Positions 1-5,449 of a DNA stretch of 9,061 nucleotides are shown in pieces. Source of the stretch: CAZKUN01 sp964555935 (GTDB lineage: Bacteria > Armatimonadota > Zipacnadia > Zipacnadales > VGFC01); the NCBI GenBank assembly GCA_964555935.1, contig CAZKUN010000325.1:1-9061 (forward strand), written 5' to 3'. Below the pieces are notes generated by a model, which ran no database searches, was not told the DNA's origin, and was given only the letters and a program-made list of their open reading frames with translations. The translations under genes were made by a program, and so were the position numbers. Position 1 is the first letter of the stretch. The number at the start of each line of letters is the position of its first letter.

Positions 1-120
1 CTGTGGAGCCGCCGTGGTTGGCGGGGGTAAGGCCGTGCTTGTCGGCAGCGGCGTCGGGGGGACGTCGGGACTTACCGGCGTTCCCTCAGTCGGTTCTTCG
101 GTCGGCGGAATGTCGTTCAT
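1..120 (-). CDS. N-terminus of an unidentified Pro/Thr-rich protein (cut by window edge)
   Basis: Reading leftward from an ATG at 120-118 gives 40 open codons to the window edge. They begin MNDIPPTEEPTEGTPVSPDV and continue as a Pro/Thr/Ala-rich, probably disordered stretch. A GAGGG Shine-Dalgarno-like sequence lies 4 bases before the ATG. The gene is divergent from the tRNA-Leu unit. Such tails often precede membrane segments or other domains, but none is visible here, so no function can be given. The fragment is short and G+C-rich, so a chance open frame is possible. Between this gene and the tRNA promoter an inverted repeat (137-143 with 149-155, loop ACGCG) may be a leader hairpin. Confidence 0.42.
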   Translation of the reverse strand, partial: MNDIPPTEEPTEGTPVSPDVPPTPLPTSTALPPPTTAAPQ

Positions 121-206
121 ACTGCCCTCACTGCCCCGGCCGGACGCGCCGGCCGAGGGGCTCTGATTGGCGATCTCTCGCGCCTGAGCGCGGGGTCTCT
201 GAATGC

Positions 207-235
207 TTGACACCCCGGCAGCGTGACCCTATACT
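207..235 (+). promoter_or_regulatory. sigma-70 promoter of tRNA-Leu
   Basis: A perfect TTGACA -35 box (207-212) and a TATACT -10 box (230-235) are separated by exactly 17 bp. Transcription would start near 242, only about 5 bases before the mature tRNA end, so the 5' leader would be very short. Confidence 0.85.
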
Positions 236-246
236 CAGGGCTCTGC

Positions 247-335
247 GCCGGAGTGGCGGAATAGGCAGACGCGCTAGACTCAAAATCTAGTGGGGTTCAC
301 ACCCCGTGCCGGTTCGACCCCGGCCTCCGGCACCA
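247..335 (+). tRNA. tRNA-Leu (anticodon CAA), CCA encoded
   Basis: This is a class II tRNA that folds completely. The acceptor stem is GCCGGAG (247-253) with CTCCGGC (325-331). The anticodon stem is CTAGA (274-278) with TCTAG (286-290) around the loop CTCAAAA, giving anticodon CAA at 281-283, which reads UUG. The long variable arm has a 4-bp GGGG/CCCC stem (292-295 with 302-305). The T stem GCCGG/CCGGC encloses TTCGACC. The discriminator base A332 and CCA (333-335) are encoded in the DNA. It has its own promoter and terminator. tRNA-Leu 3' ends are common integration sites, and a plasmid/phage-like module lies just downstream. No second copy of the tRNA 3' end was found in this window. Confidence 0.97.
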
Positions 336-348
336 ACGTATCCTCGAA

Positions 349-381
349 CGCTCAGAGACCCCTGTCTTTGGGCGTTTTCTC
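349..381 (+). terminator. intrinsic terminator of tRNA-Leu
   Basis: An 11-bp stem pairs 349-359 (CGCTCAGAGAC) with 364-374 (GTCTTTGGGCG), with two G-U wobbles and a 4-base loop CCCT. TTTTCTC follows at once. It begins 13 bases after the encoded CCA, which makes the tRNA a single-gene transcription unit. Confidence 0.8.
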
Positions 382-506
382 GTTCTCCCTCTCACTCCAC
401 GCGAACCTGAATTGTGCCCCAAAACGACCTGAAAAACCTAGCGAGGGTTCCGTAGGCCGTTTCGGACTCTCTCGGCTGTTCCCGCACTCCCTTGTGTCTT
501 CCTTCA

Positions 507-657
507 GCGGCGCGGCCAATTGCCATGCGCCGCGTGCGGCCGTGACCCCTAATCCATCCAGACTCAGTAGGCCCCGCCATACTGCGGGGTCGCATTCGCT
601 TTCGGGGAGGTTGCCTGCCATGGGTCGCGCCCGACCCCGCCTCGGGCGACCTCCCCG
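507..657. repeat. cluster of inverted repeats before the rep-like gene
   Basis: The stretch 382-668 has no convincing gene. Its right half holds several hairpin-forming repeats. GCGGCGC (507-513) pairs with GCGCCGC (527-533). CCCCGC (572-577) pairs with GCGGGG (584-589). A 13-bp arm at 603-615 pairs with 645-657 with one mismatch. Nested inside the last is a perfect 6-bp pair, GGGTCG (622-627) with CGACCC (632-637). None is followed by a T-run, so they are not typical terminators. They could be operators, an RNA structure controlling rep expression, or replication-related structures; the sequence does not decide. High G+C content raises the rate of chance hairpins, but the nested 13+6 bp structure is notable. 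Confidence 0.5.
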
Positions 658-668
658 ACAAAGGCGGC

Positions 669-2165
669 ATGGGCGACGTGGGACCAAACAACGCCGGCAC
701 TCAGCCACCGCACTCAGATGACGGCTATCGCTGCGACGACGAAATCGCAGTGATGGGAGGCCCCAGCCCTCCCGCTTCCATGGGCCGCGACGCCATACCC
801 GAGGCTAGTCCTCGCGGCACAATACCTGAGCGCAAGACGAAGGAGCAGCGGGAGGCCGATGAGGCCGCGTTCATCGCACTCCACGCGATGGCGGCGGCGG
901 CGCTAGTTGAGAAGCTTGTGCAAGCCAAACCCGCAGGGCGGCTGCAAGTCATGCTCCTAAGCGACCTGCCCGCGACGGAGCGCTTGCTCTTATCCACGCT
1001 ATGGGCGCGAGCGGACTTCGCCAAGGGACGCATCACGTCAAACCGGGGACGCGTTCCGCAAGCGGATGTGATGAAGGGCGCGGGGGTCAAGAGCCGCACG
1101 ACCCTATTCAAGGCGCAAGACCGGCTCGCGAAGTGGGGACTGCTCAAGGTCTGGCCTGCCGCGAGCGGGCTGCCGCCGAAGTACCTGTTCCCGTGGGCGT
1201 CGAGGAGTCCAGCAGATGGACTCCTTACAGAAGTACCGTTGCAGGACAAGAAGGCAGCCGAGGAGTCCAGCGAACGGACGCCTAGGAGTCCAGCCGATGG
1301 ACCCCTAAGGCGTCCAGCAGATGGACCCCTTACAGACATATCCTCTGACGTCCTTCCTCTAACGAACTCTAGAACATCAACATCAGAGCCGGTCACCCCA
1401 AGCGGCCTTGATGATGGTGTCGCTATCGCTGAGACACCCACCGACCGCGACACGACCTCATTGAGTGACGACCAACAGGCGGCAGCGGATACGCTCAGAG
1501 ACGCGGGCCATGATTGGGCGGCGAAGGCCGTCCGGCAATACGACATCACGGCAGCGATGGCCGGGATACTCGCAGAGCGCGTCAACAGCGGCGGGTGGAA
1601 AACTCCGGGCGCCGGGATACAGAAGATACTCGATGACACGGACGAACTCGTGGCCCTGCGGCGAGAAGCAGAGGGCCGAGAGGCCGACGCCAGACGACGG
1701 GCGGAGCAGGCAGCCAAGAACTCCGCGTGGTCCACGGCGACAGCCAACCATCGAGAGGCCGAGGAACTACATCGCGTAATCAGATCGCAGATGGATGGCG
1801 GCCTGGAGTTCCTTGATACCATCTATGCCGAAGCGCCGACAGATGACTATGAAGCGCGGTATAACCACGTACTCGCCCGGCTAACCGGACTCGCGGATGC
1901 TGAAGAACGCGAGACGATCATAGAAGACGCCCTCACGCTATGCCATACACCCACCCGAAGGCGACTAGATAGTGAGAGACTCGAAGCCGAGGATGGCGGC
2001 GCCCCGCAGGGGTTGGCAGAACTCCAACGGCAACCAGCCACCGGCGATTTGGATCGCCAGCGGATACGGAAGCAGATAGACGCGGCAGGCGTGACTGACC
2101 CGCAAGTACGCCGTGCGATAGAAGAAGACATCATTCACAGGCAGCCGACAGGTGTAACGCAATGA
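669..2165 (+). CDS. winged-helix replication-initiator-like protein (498 aa)
   Basis: After a polar N-terminus, residues ~96-172 form a helix-turn-helix/winged-helix region. It includes LLLSTLWARADF and, as the likely recognition part, DVMKGAGVKSRTTLFKAQDR followed by LAKWGLLKVWP. This resembles the N-terminal DNA-binding domains of phage and plasmid initiators (lambda O/HTH_36 type). Residues ~180-240 are low-complexity and coincide with the DNA iterons. Residues ~324-375 are rich in charge and Ala and probably form a helical or coiled-coil segment. The C-terminus is not recognised. The start is uncertain: ATG 669 has AGGCGG only 1 base away, which is too close, and ATG 753 is an in-frame alternative. 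The frame is open back to 546 without another ATG or GTG. The stop overlaps the next ATG as ATGA. Replication initiator is inferred from the wHTH, the internal iterons and the PC4 neighbour. A DNA-binding regulator is the alternative. Confidence 0.72.
   Translation: MGDVGPNNAGTQPPHSDDGYRCDDEIAVMGGPSPPASMGRDAIPEASPRGTIPERKTKEQREADEAAFIALHAMAAAALVEKLVQAKPAGRLQVMLLSDLPATERLLLSTLWARADFAKGRITSNRGRVPQADVMKGAGVKSRTTLFKAQDRLAKWGLLKVWPAASGLPPKYLFPWASRSPADGLLTEVPLQDKKAAEESSERTPRSPADGPLRRPADGPLTDISSDVLPLTNSRTSTSEPVTPSGLDDGVAIAETPTDRDTTSLSDDQQAAADTLRDAGHDWAAKAVRQYDITAAMAGILAERVNSGGWKTPGAGIQKILDDTDELVALRREAEGREADARRRAEQAAKNSAWSTATANHREAEELHRVIRSQMDGGLEFLDTIYAEAPTDDYEARYNHVLARLTGLADAEERETIIEDALTLCHTPTRRRLDSERLEAEDGGAPQGLAELQRQPATGDLDRQRIRKQIDAAGVTDPQVRRAIEEDIIHRQPTGVTQ
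1203..1330 (+). repeat. four 23-bp iteron-like near-palindromes inside the rep-like gene
   Basis: Copies lie at 1203-1225, 1261-1283, 1284-1306 and 1308-1330. Each has a left arm AGGNGTCCA, a 5-bp spacer near GCNGA and a right arm TGGACNCCT. Copy 1 is a perfect 9-bp inverted repeat; copies 3 and 4 have one arm mismatch and copy 2 has two. Copies 2-3 are head to tail and copy 4 follows after one base. Copies 1 and 4 share further TTACAGA flanks. Copies 1, 3 and 4 are read in the same frame (RSPADG or RRPADG). Copy 2 is shifted by one base and encodes ESSERTP, so the conserved unit is the DNA. A set of palindromic iterons directly after a wHTH coding region, within the same gene, is the lambda O/ori arrangement. 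Confidence 0.85.
1331..1380 (+). other. G+C-poor segment after the iterons, candidate DNA unwinding element
   Basis: Only 21 of these 50 bases are G or C (42%), in a neighbourhood that is otherwise clearly G+C-rich. The segment starts right after the last iteron. In iteron-type origins an easily melted region next to the initiator sites is where strands open. The role here is inferred from position and composition only; the segment is also coding (rep-like residues ~221-238). Confidence 0.4.
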
Positions 2166-2230
2166 CCAACCAATCGCAGAGATGGACCATTACGCAGGAC
2201 CCCGCGCCGGCGCGATCAGCCGACCGATAG
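2162..2230 (+). CDS. 22-aa ORF translationally coupled between rep-like and PC4-like genes
   Basis: The ATG overlaps the rep-like stop as ATGA (2162-2165), the usual signature of coupled re-initiation. An AGG lies about 9 bases upstream. The predicted peptide begins MTNQSQRWTITQDPAP. Its TAG stop (2228-2230) overlaps the AGGAGG site of the next gene, so ribosomes ending here would sit on that Shine-Dalgarno. It may be a real small protein or a coupling ORF whose translation feeds the PC4-like gene. It is too short for family assignment. Confidence 0.42.
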   Translation: MTNQSQRWTITQDPAPARSADR

Positions 2231-2234
2231 GAGG
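2229..2234 (+). promoter_or_regulatory. strong ribosome binding site AGGAGG
   Basis: A perfect AGGAGG lies 7 bases before ATG 2242. It fixes the start of the PC4-like protein and rules out the upstream in-frame ATG at 2182. Its first two bases are part of the preceding 22-aa ORF's stop codon. Confidence 0.85.
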
Positions 2235-2241
2235 CCCCGAG

Positions 2242-2565
2242 ATGATCGAGAAGACGCTGCTCGAGATCCCGAAGAGCCGCACCGAGACGCTCCGGCTCCA
2301 GCTCACGAAGTACCGCGGCCACCGCCTCGCCGACCTCCGCCTCTACGTGGACGGCCGGGCGACGCGGAAGGGTATCAGCTTCCGGCGCGATCTGATGCGC
2401 GACATAGGGCTCGCCCTGCTGGCGGCCGCCGAGGAAGAAGCCGCGGCCCAGCTCACGGCGGACGAGGTGTTCGGGCCGGATACCGCGCCGCCGCCTGCCG
2501 GCGATGGGGGAGAGGTTCCATTACAACCTGTGCCCGAAGGGGCTCTCGGAGGGGCTCCTCTCTAG
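2242..2565 (+). CDS. PC4/p15-like single-stranded-DNA-binding protein (107 aa)
   Basis: Residues ~4-65 match the bacterial/phage form of the PC4 (transcriptional coactivator p15) fold. They carry LEIPKSRTETLRLQLTKYRG, then HRLADLRLYVDG, then the basic turn RATRKGISF, and end in the helix LMRDIGLALLAAAEEEAA. PC4 domains are small dimers that bind single-stranded or unwound DNA without sequence specificity through a beta-sheet surface, and they occur in phages and bacteria. A Pro/Gly-rich, probably disordered tail follows (~80-107). It is the last gene of the rep-like unit, so it could protect or manage single-stranded DNA during replication of the element; that role is inferred. Its last ~110 bases overlap the facing broken gene, so one of the two C-termini may be altered. 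Fold assignment is by eye. Confidence 0.72.
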   Translation: MIEKTLLEIPKSRTETLRLQLTKYRGHRLADLRLYVDGRATRKGISFRRDLMRDIGLALLAAAEEEAAAQLTADEVFGPDTAPPPAGDGGEVPLQPVPEGALGGAPL

Positions 2566-3618
2566 AGAACGTCCTTGGTAACTTCCCAACGGCTAGTGCC
2601 TCTATACATAGGGGCCGCTCGCCCCGCTGCTCGGCCAGCGCCTCCTCGGCCTCCCGTAGTTTCCGCTCGCGCTTGTACTGCTGGCGGGCCTCCTTGACCT
2701 TAGCGCCCTCGCGGACCTTAGCCGCTACCTCGCGCTGCTCCCCGGCGCCGAGCCTGCTGATCTCCATGACTTCCTTGCGGGTGGTATGGGTGCGGGGTTT
2801 GATGGCGTGGTCCCTGAAGTCGTCGCCGACGTTGGCGGCTACCGAGTCCACGGCAGAGGCGAACTGGGCGTCGTTGTGCAACGTCTTGCGGTCCACCGCC
2901 TCCGACTCCTGGAGGTCCTGCAAACTCGTGGAATTGTTCCCCGAGTTATCTGCTGGCCGACCGCCGGTATCCCTCTCCGTCTCCTGGACCATCTTGCCTC
3001 GGAGATAGGCTCGGGCGTTGGGGTCGAGGTTGCGCCGGCCGAGTTGGTTGCGGATTACCCAGTGGCGGGCGACCTCGCGAGTCGGGAAGGGGACCTCGAC
3101 GGTCTGGTACTCGGCGCCCGTCTCCTTGGCGATGCGGAGGCGGTGCGATCCGTTACCCCGTAGTCGGCCGCTACCTGTGCCTGCGTCTCGCCCGCATCCA
3201 GCCTCTTCGCGATCACCGGCTTAGCCGCAGGCGCCACCTTCACGCGCACGTCGGGCGGCGATGCGGAAGCTTTGACAGGTCTGTCATTACTTCCGGTTGG
3301 TGTCTCCCATGACTCCACCGTACTTCGAGCTACTCCGACTGCGGCGCCCGCTTCGGCCTGGGTCATGCCAGCCTCGCGGAGCTGCTTCACGATGGCCTGC
3401 TGGTGCTTGCGCACGACGGTCTTCTGCGCAGGCGACCAGCTCCGGACGCCGGGCAGGATCCCGTCTCCCTGCGGGCTCGCCAGGGGTGTCGCCCGCGCCC
3501 GCCCTACGCCTACGTAGAGCGCGTAGAACGACGCCGGGCGTCGAGGTGGACCCCTACCCCCCCCGGACAACATCCTCGGCGCGTTCTGACGCTCTCTGGC
3601 GGGCGGGAGAGATAACAC
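2453..3618 (-). pseudogene. broken HTH / ParB-like DNA-binding gene of plasmid or phage type
   Basis: Two leftward open frames make one gene-like sequence with a frame break near 3151. The upstream part (3152-3618) encodes one helix-turn-helix with TQAEAGAAVGVARSTVESW and a second one starting ETQAQVAADYGVT. At the break the frame changes and the text continues as GSHRLRIAKETG and HWVIRNQLGRRNL, typical of the late part of ParB-type N-terminal domains (the second motif begins near 3063). A KorB-like HTH follows (LQESEAVDRKTLHNDAQFA) and then a basic helical region (QQYKRERKLREAEEALAEQR). The early part of a ParB domain is missing at the junction, so a deletion that also shifted the frame fits better than a single-base slip. 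The end near 2600-2453 loses coding character and runs antisense into the PC4-like gene. The N-terminus before about 3500 is uncertain and includes an 8-C run on the + strand. Partition or regulation for a mobile element is the likely original role. Confidence 0.62.
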
Positions 3619-3626
3619 CTAAAAGG

Positions 3627-3696
3627 GGATTCATCGAGGAGCGCTACCGCGTCAACCGATCGCACCAAAGTCTGGGTGACGACACGCCGATCGCGC
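3627..3696 (+). pseudogene. possible C-terminal scrap of an rve-type transposase
   Basis: The frame reads GFIEERYRVNRSHQSLGDDT followed by PIA. This resembles the end of DDE/rve transposase cores (IS3 and IS481 groups), where a YN-x-x-RPHQSLG-x-x-TP motif follows the catalytic Glu. No upstream transposase is present in the same frame, and no terminal inverted repeats were seen. The scrap ends just at the stop codon of the leftward 405-aa gene, so it may mark where foreign DNA meets the chromosome. A match over about 20 residues may be coincidence. Confidence 0.4.
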
Positions 3697-4914
3697 CTAC
3701 CGGTAGATCAACTCCGGCTCGAGCAGTTCTGCAACCGTAAGTCCCACAAAACCCGTCGTACGCACCAGGCTCTTCACCCCGTATGCCTCGCTGCTCTCGG
3801 GCTCCAGCAGGAACCTGCAATACTTGCGGACGGCTTCAGCGACCCGGGCGTCGGAATCGGCGTTGCGGTAGTACCATGCCAGGAGCACCACGCACTCTGG
3901 GCTGCGCTGCTGATCGGCGCTGCGGGGAGCGCCCCAGGTTCCATCCTCGTTCTGTGACTGAAGCAACCACTCGATGATCGGCTCGACCCCCGAGATGATC
4001 TCGGAGCGAAGCTGGGGGTCATCCACGTGCGTCGCTGTTGCGACGATGCCTTCGGTGCAGTACGTGGTGGTGTTGAATGGCCAACTGGCACTTTGGCTGC
4101 CGTCTAGGATGTACGGGAGCTGCCCGTTGGCGAGTCGCTGGCTCAGGATCCAGCGAACAGCGCCCGACGCTGTCCGCATGGGGCGCTTCTCGCCCGTGAT
4201 CGAATACAGCATTGACATGAAGGCTCCACCGTTGACGCCCGTGGCTATGATGTACGGCTCAGTGCTGAGGTGGCCGCGGTAGTAGCCGCACCCCAGAGCG
4301 CCCTCATGCGGACCCTCGCCGATTACCCATCCTGAGGACGGTTGCCTGCCTTGGCCCTGGGGATCTTCATCGCAACCCGTATGGACGAAGTCCGCGAAGC
4401 GCTGCATCGCCGCCAGATACACTTCGCGGCGTTCCCCATCCGTTCGACGGCATCCTAGAGCCAACGCCGTGGCGGCAGTTCCGGAGTCAGCCAGATAGAG
4501 GTTGCCCGTGGCGCCGTGGTCGCCCCAGAATCCGCCGTCCATGCCGGTCGATGTCTTTACCAGTTGCTGCTGCTCGACAAACGTGTCGCACCACCGGAGG
4601 GCCTCATCGAGGTATTCCTGGCGGCCGTGCAAGTGAGCGCCAGTCATCAGCACTCGGGCGAAGTTGCCGTTGATGAAGACCGACCACGGCGTATCGTCAG
4701 TGTTATTGAGCACTCCACTGCCCACGTCGAGAGTCATCACCCAGTCACAGATATCGGCGTGGTAGCCGCGCAGCGCCGACTGGAGTTGCGCATCGAGGAG
4801 AGGCTCGGCGCCGTCGGCCATGACAGGGGAGGCGGCAACCAGCCACGCCAGCAGCGCCAGCACTGGCATCGTGGCAGCGGGGACGTTCTTCACGGCGAAT
4901 CTTCTGGGGTGCAT
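3697..4914 (-). CDS. secreted alpha/alpha-toroid protein (405 aa), function unknown
   Basis: The start at ATG 4914 is preferred because GGAAAGGCGAG lies 6 bases before it and a good signal peptide follows: basic MHPRRFAVKN, a hydrophobic core (~15-30), and cleavage probable after VMA (residue ~33). An upstream in-frame ATG would add 25 residues that spoil the signal. The mature part is rich in paired helices with Gly/Asn turns, including NTDDTPWSVFINGNFARV (71-88), DGGFWGDHGATGNLYLADSG (126-145), WILSQRLANGQLPY (255-268) and WLLQSQNEDGTWG (316-328). The last two resemble the QxxxDGxW repeats of prenyltransferase/squalene-cyclase-like and six-hairpin glycosidase toroids. No catalytic pair is identifiable. 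With a glycosidase-like gene on the same strand, a role in glycan handling is plausible but unproven. It is complete and intact. Confidence 0.78.
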   Translation of the reverse strand: MHPRRFAVKNVPAATMPVLALLAWLVAASPVMADGAEPLLDAQLQSALRGYHADICDWVMTLDVGSGVLNNTDDTPWSVFINGNFARVLMTGAHLHGRQEYLDEALRWCDTFVEQQQLVKTSTGMDGGFWGDHGATGNLYLADSGTAATALALGCRRTDGERREVYLAAMQRFADFVHTGCDEDPQGQGRQPSSGWVIGEGPHEGALGCGYYRGHLSTEPYIIATGVNGGAFMSMLYSITGEKRPMRTASGAVRWILSQRLANGQLPYILDGSQSASWPFNTTTYCTEGIVATATHVDDPQLRSEIISGVEPIIEWLLQSQNEDGTWGAPRSADQQRSPECVVLLAWYYRNADSDARVAEAVRKYCRFLLEPESSEAYGVKSLVRTTGFVGLTVAELLEPELIYR

Positions 4915-5016
4915 GCTGAACTCGCCTTTCCAGGCCCGGCGGGGTGAACGCAGTGAGGGGCACGCGACAACCATTGGTCGCCCGCGCATGTTCGGCCCGG
5001 GCCCCCATGGCGCCTG

Positions 5017-5172
5017 CTATGGTCTCGCGATGGTACGCGGAGGGTAGTAGGTGTGCTCCGTTACCTCGATCTTCTTCGCCGCTTCAGCCACGGTCGACCC
5101 CTGCGCGATCTCCACTTCAGCACGTCTCAGCTTCTGGATGATCTGCTCTGGCGTATGACGCTTCTGGCCCAT
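5017..5172 (-). pseudogene. truncated IS3-family OrfA transposase
   Basis: From ATG 5172 the frame encodes 51 residues starting MGQKRHTPEQIIQKLRRAE, then VEIAQGSTVAEAA and VTEHTYY. This is the N-terminal helix-turn-helix of IS3-group OrfA proteins, which usually read RHTPEQIIRKLREAE...TVAE...TYYRWR. Right after TYY the similarity stops (PPRTIARP and a stop), so the rest of orfA and all of orfB are gone. AAAGGGG lies upstream of the ATG. The IS end is probably within 5197-5222, but no matching second end was found. It is a dead fragment. Confidence 0.85.
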
Positions 5173-5212
5173 CGATCTGACCCCTTTCAGTCGGTCCAGG
5201 AACAGCCAGATA

Positions 5213-5449
5213 CTAACACTGAACCTGGACTCGTTTTAGAGTGGATGGGGCTCTGAGACCGCGCCTGTACTCGTGACTTTCATCGTGCTGGCCACTTCGC
5301 CGGAGCTGCTCCCGTAACTGATCGGCTCGCTCCGTCGCGGCCCGGTACGCAGCGCAGACCTGCTCAGCCTGGCGCCAGAGTTCGGCGGCTTGCTGTTCGG
5401 CGTCATCCAGTTCGTGACGAACGCCCATGTCGACCCTCTCCTCAATCAT
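5213..5449 (-). CDS. small coiled-coil ORF coupled to the laminin-B-like fragment (78 aa)
   Basis: The ATG at 5449 overlaps the stop of the preceding leftward frame as ATGA. The middle (AEQQAAELWRQAEQVCAAYR, then ATERADQLREQLRR) is strongly helical with heptad-like spacing. The last residues (STLKRVQVQC) run into what is probably the end of the IS3 remnant, so the natural C-terminus may have been lost. No family is recognised. It may be a coding relic and not a functional gene. Confidence 0.4.
   Translation of the reverse strand: MIEERVDMGVRHELDDAEQQAAELWRQAEQVCAAYRAATERADQLREQLRRSGQHDESHEYRRGLRAPSTLKRVQVQC

Noticed and set aside
308..335. Attachment-site duplication of the tRNA-Leu 3' end
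   Set aside because: No second copy of this segment was found on either strand within the window, so no att site is annotated.
290..721. Plus-strand frame after the tRNA, considered as an integrase or other gene
   Set aside because: It starts inside the tRNA, has low-complexity Ser/Pro/Arg content, and overlaps the terminator and hairpin cluster; no Tyr- or Ser-recombinase motifs in any frame of 336-668.
1203..1330. CRISPR array as an explanation of the repeats
   Set aside because: The repeats are almost directly adjacent (0-35 bp gaps of uneven size), lie inside a coding gene and have no unique spacers or cas genes.
725..1822. Long minus-strand open frame (365 codons) opposite the rep-like gene
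   Set aside because: Ser/Arg/Ala-rich with no domain character; an antisense shadow of a G+C-rich gene whose + frame has a clear wHTH.
2504..2581. 25-codon ORF starting MGERFHYNLCPKG inside the PC4-like tail
   Set aside because: No Shine-Dalgarno, fully inside or next to another gene's frame, and stops quickly; it could be a truncated gene start but support is too thin.
2599..2614. Short near-palindrome CCTCTAT-AC-ATAGGGG as an operator
   Set aside because: Only 7-bp arms with a mismatch, single copy, and located in a likely deletion region; not distinguishable from chance.
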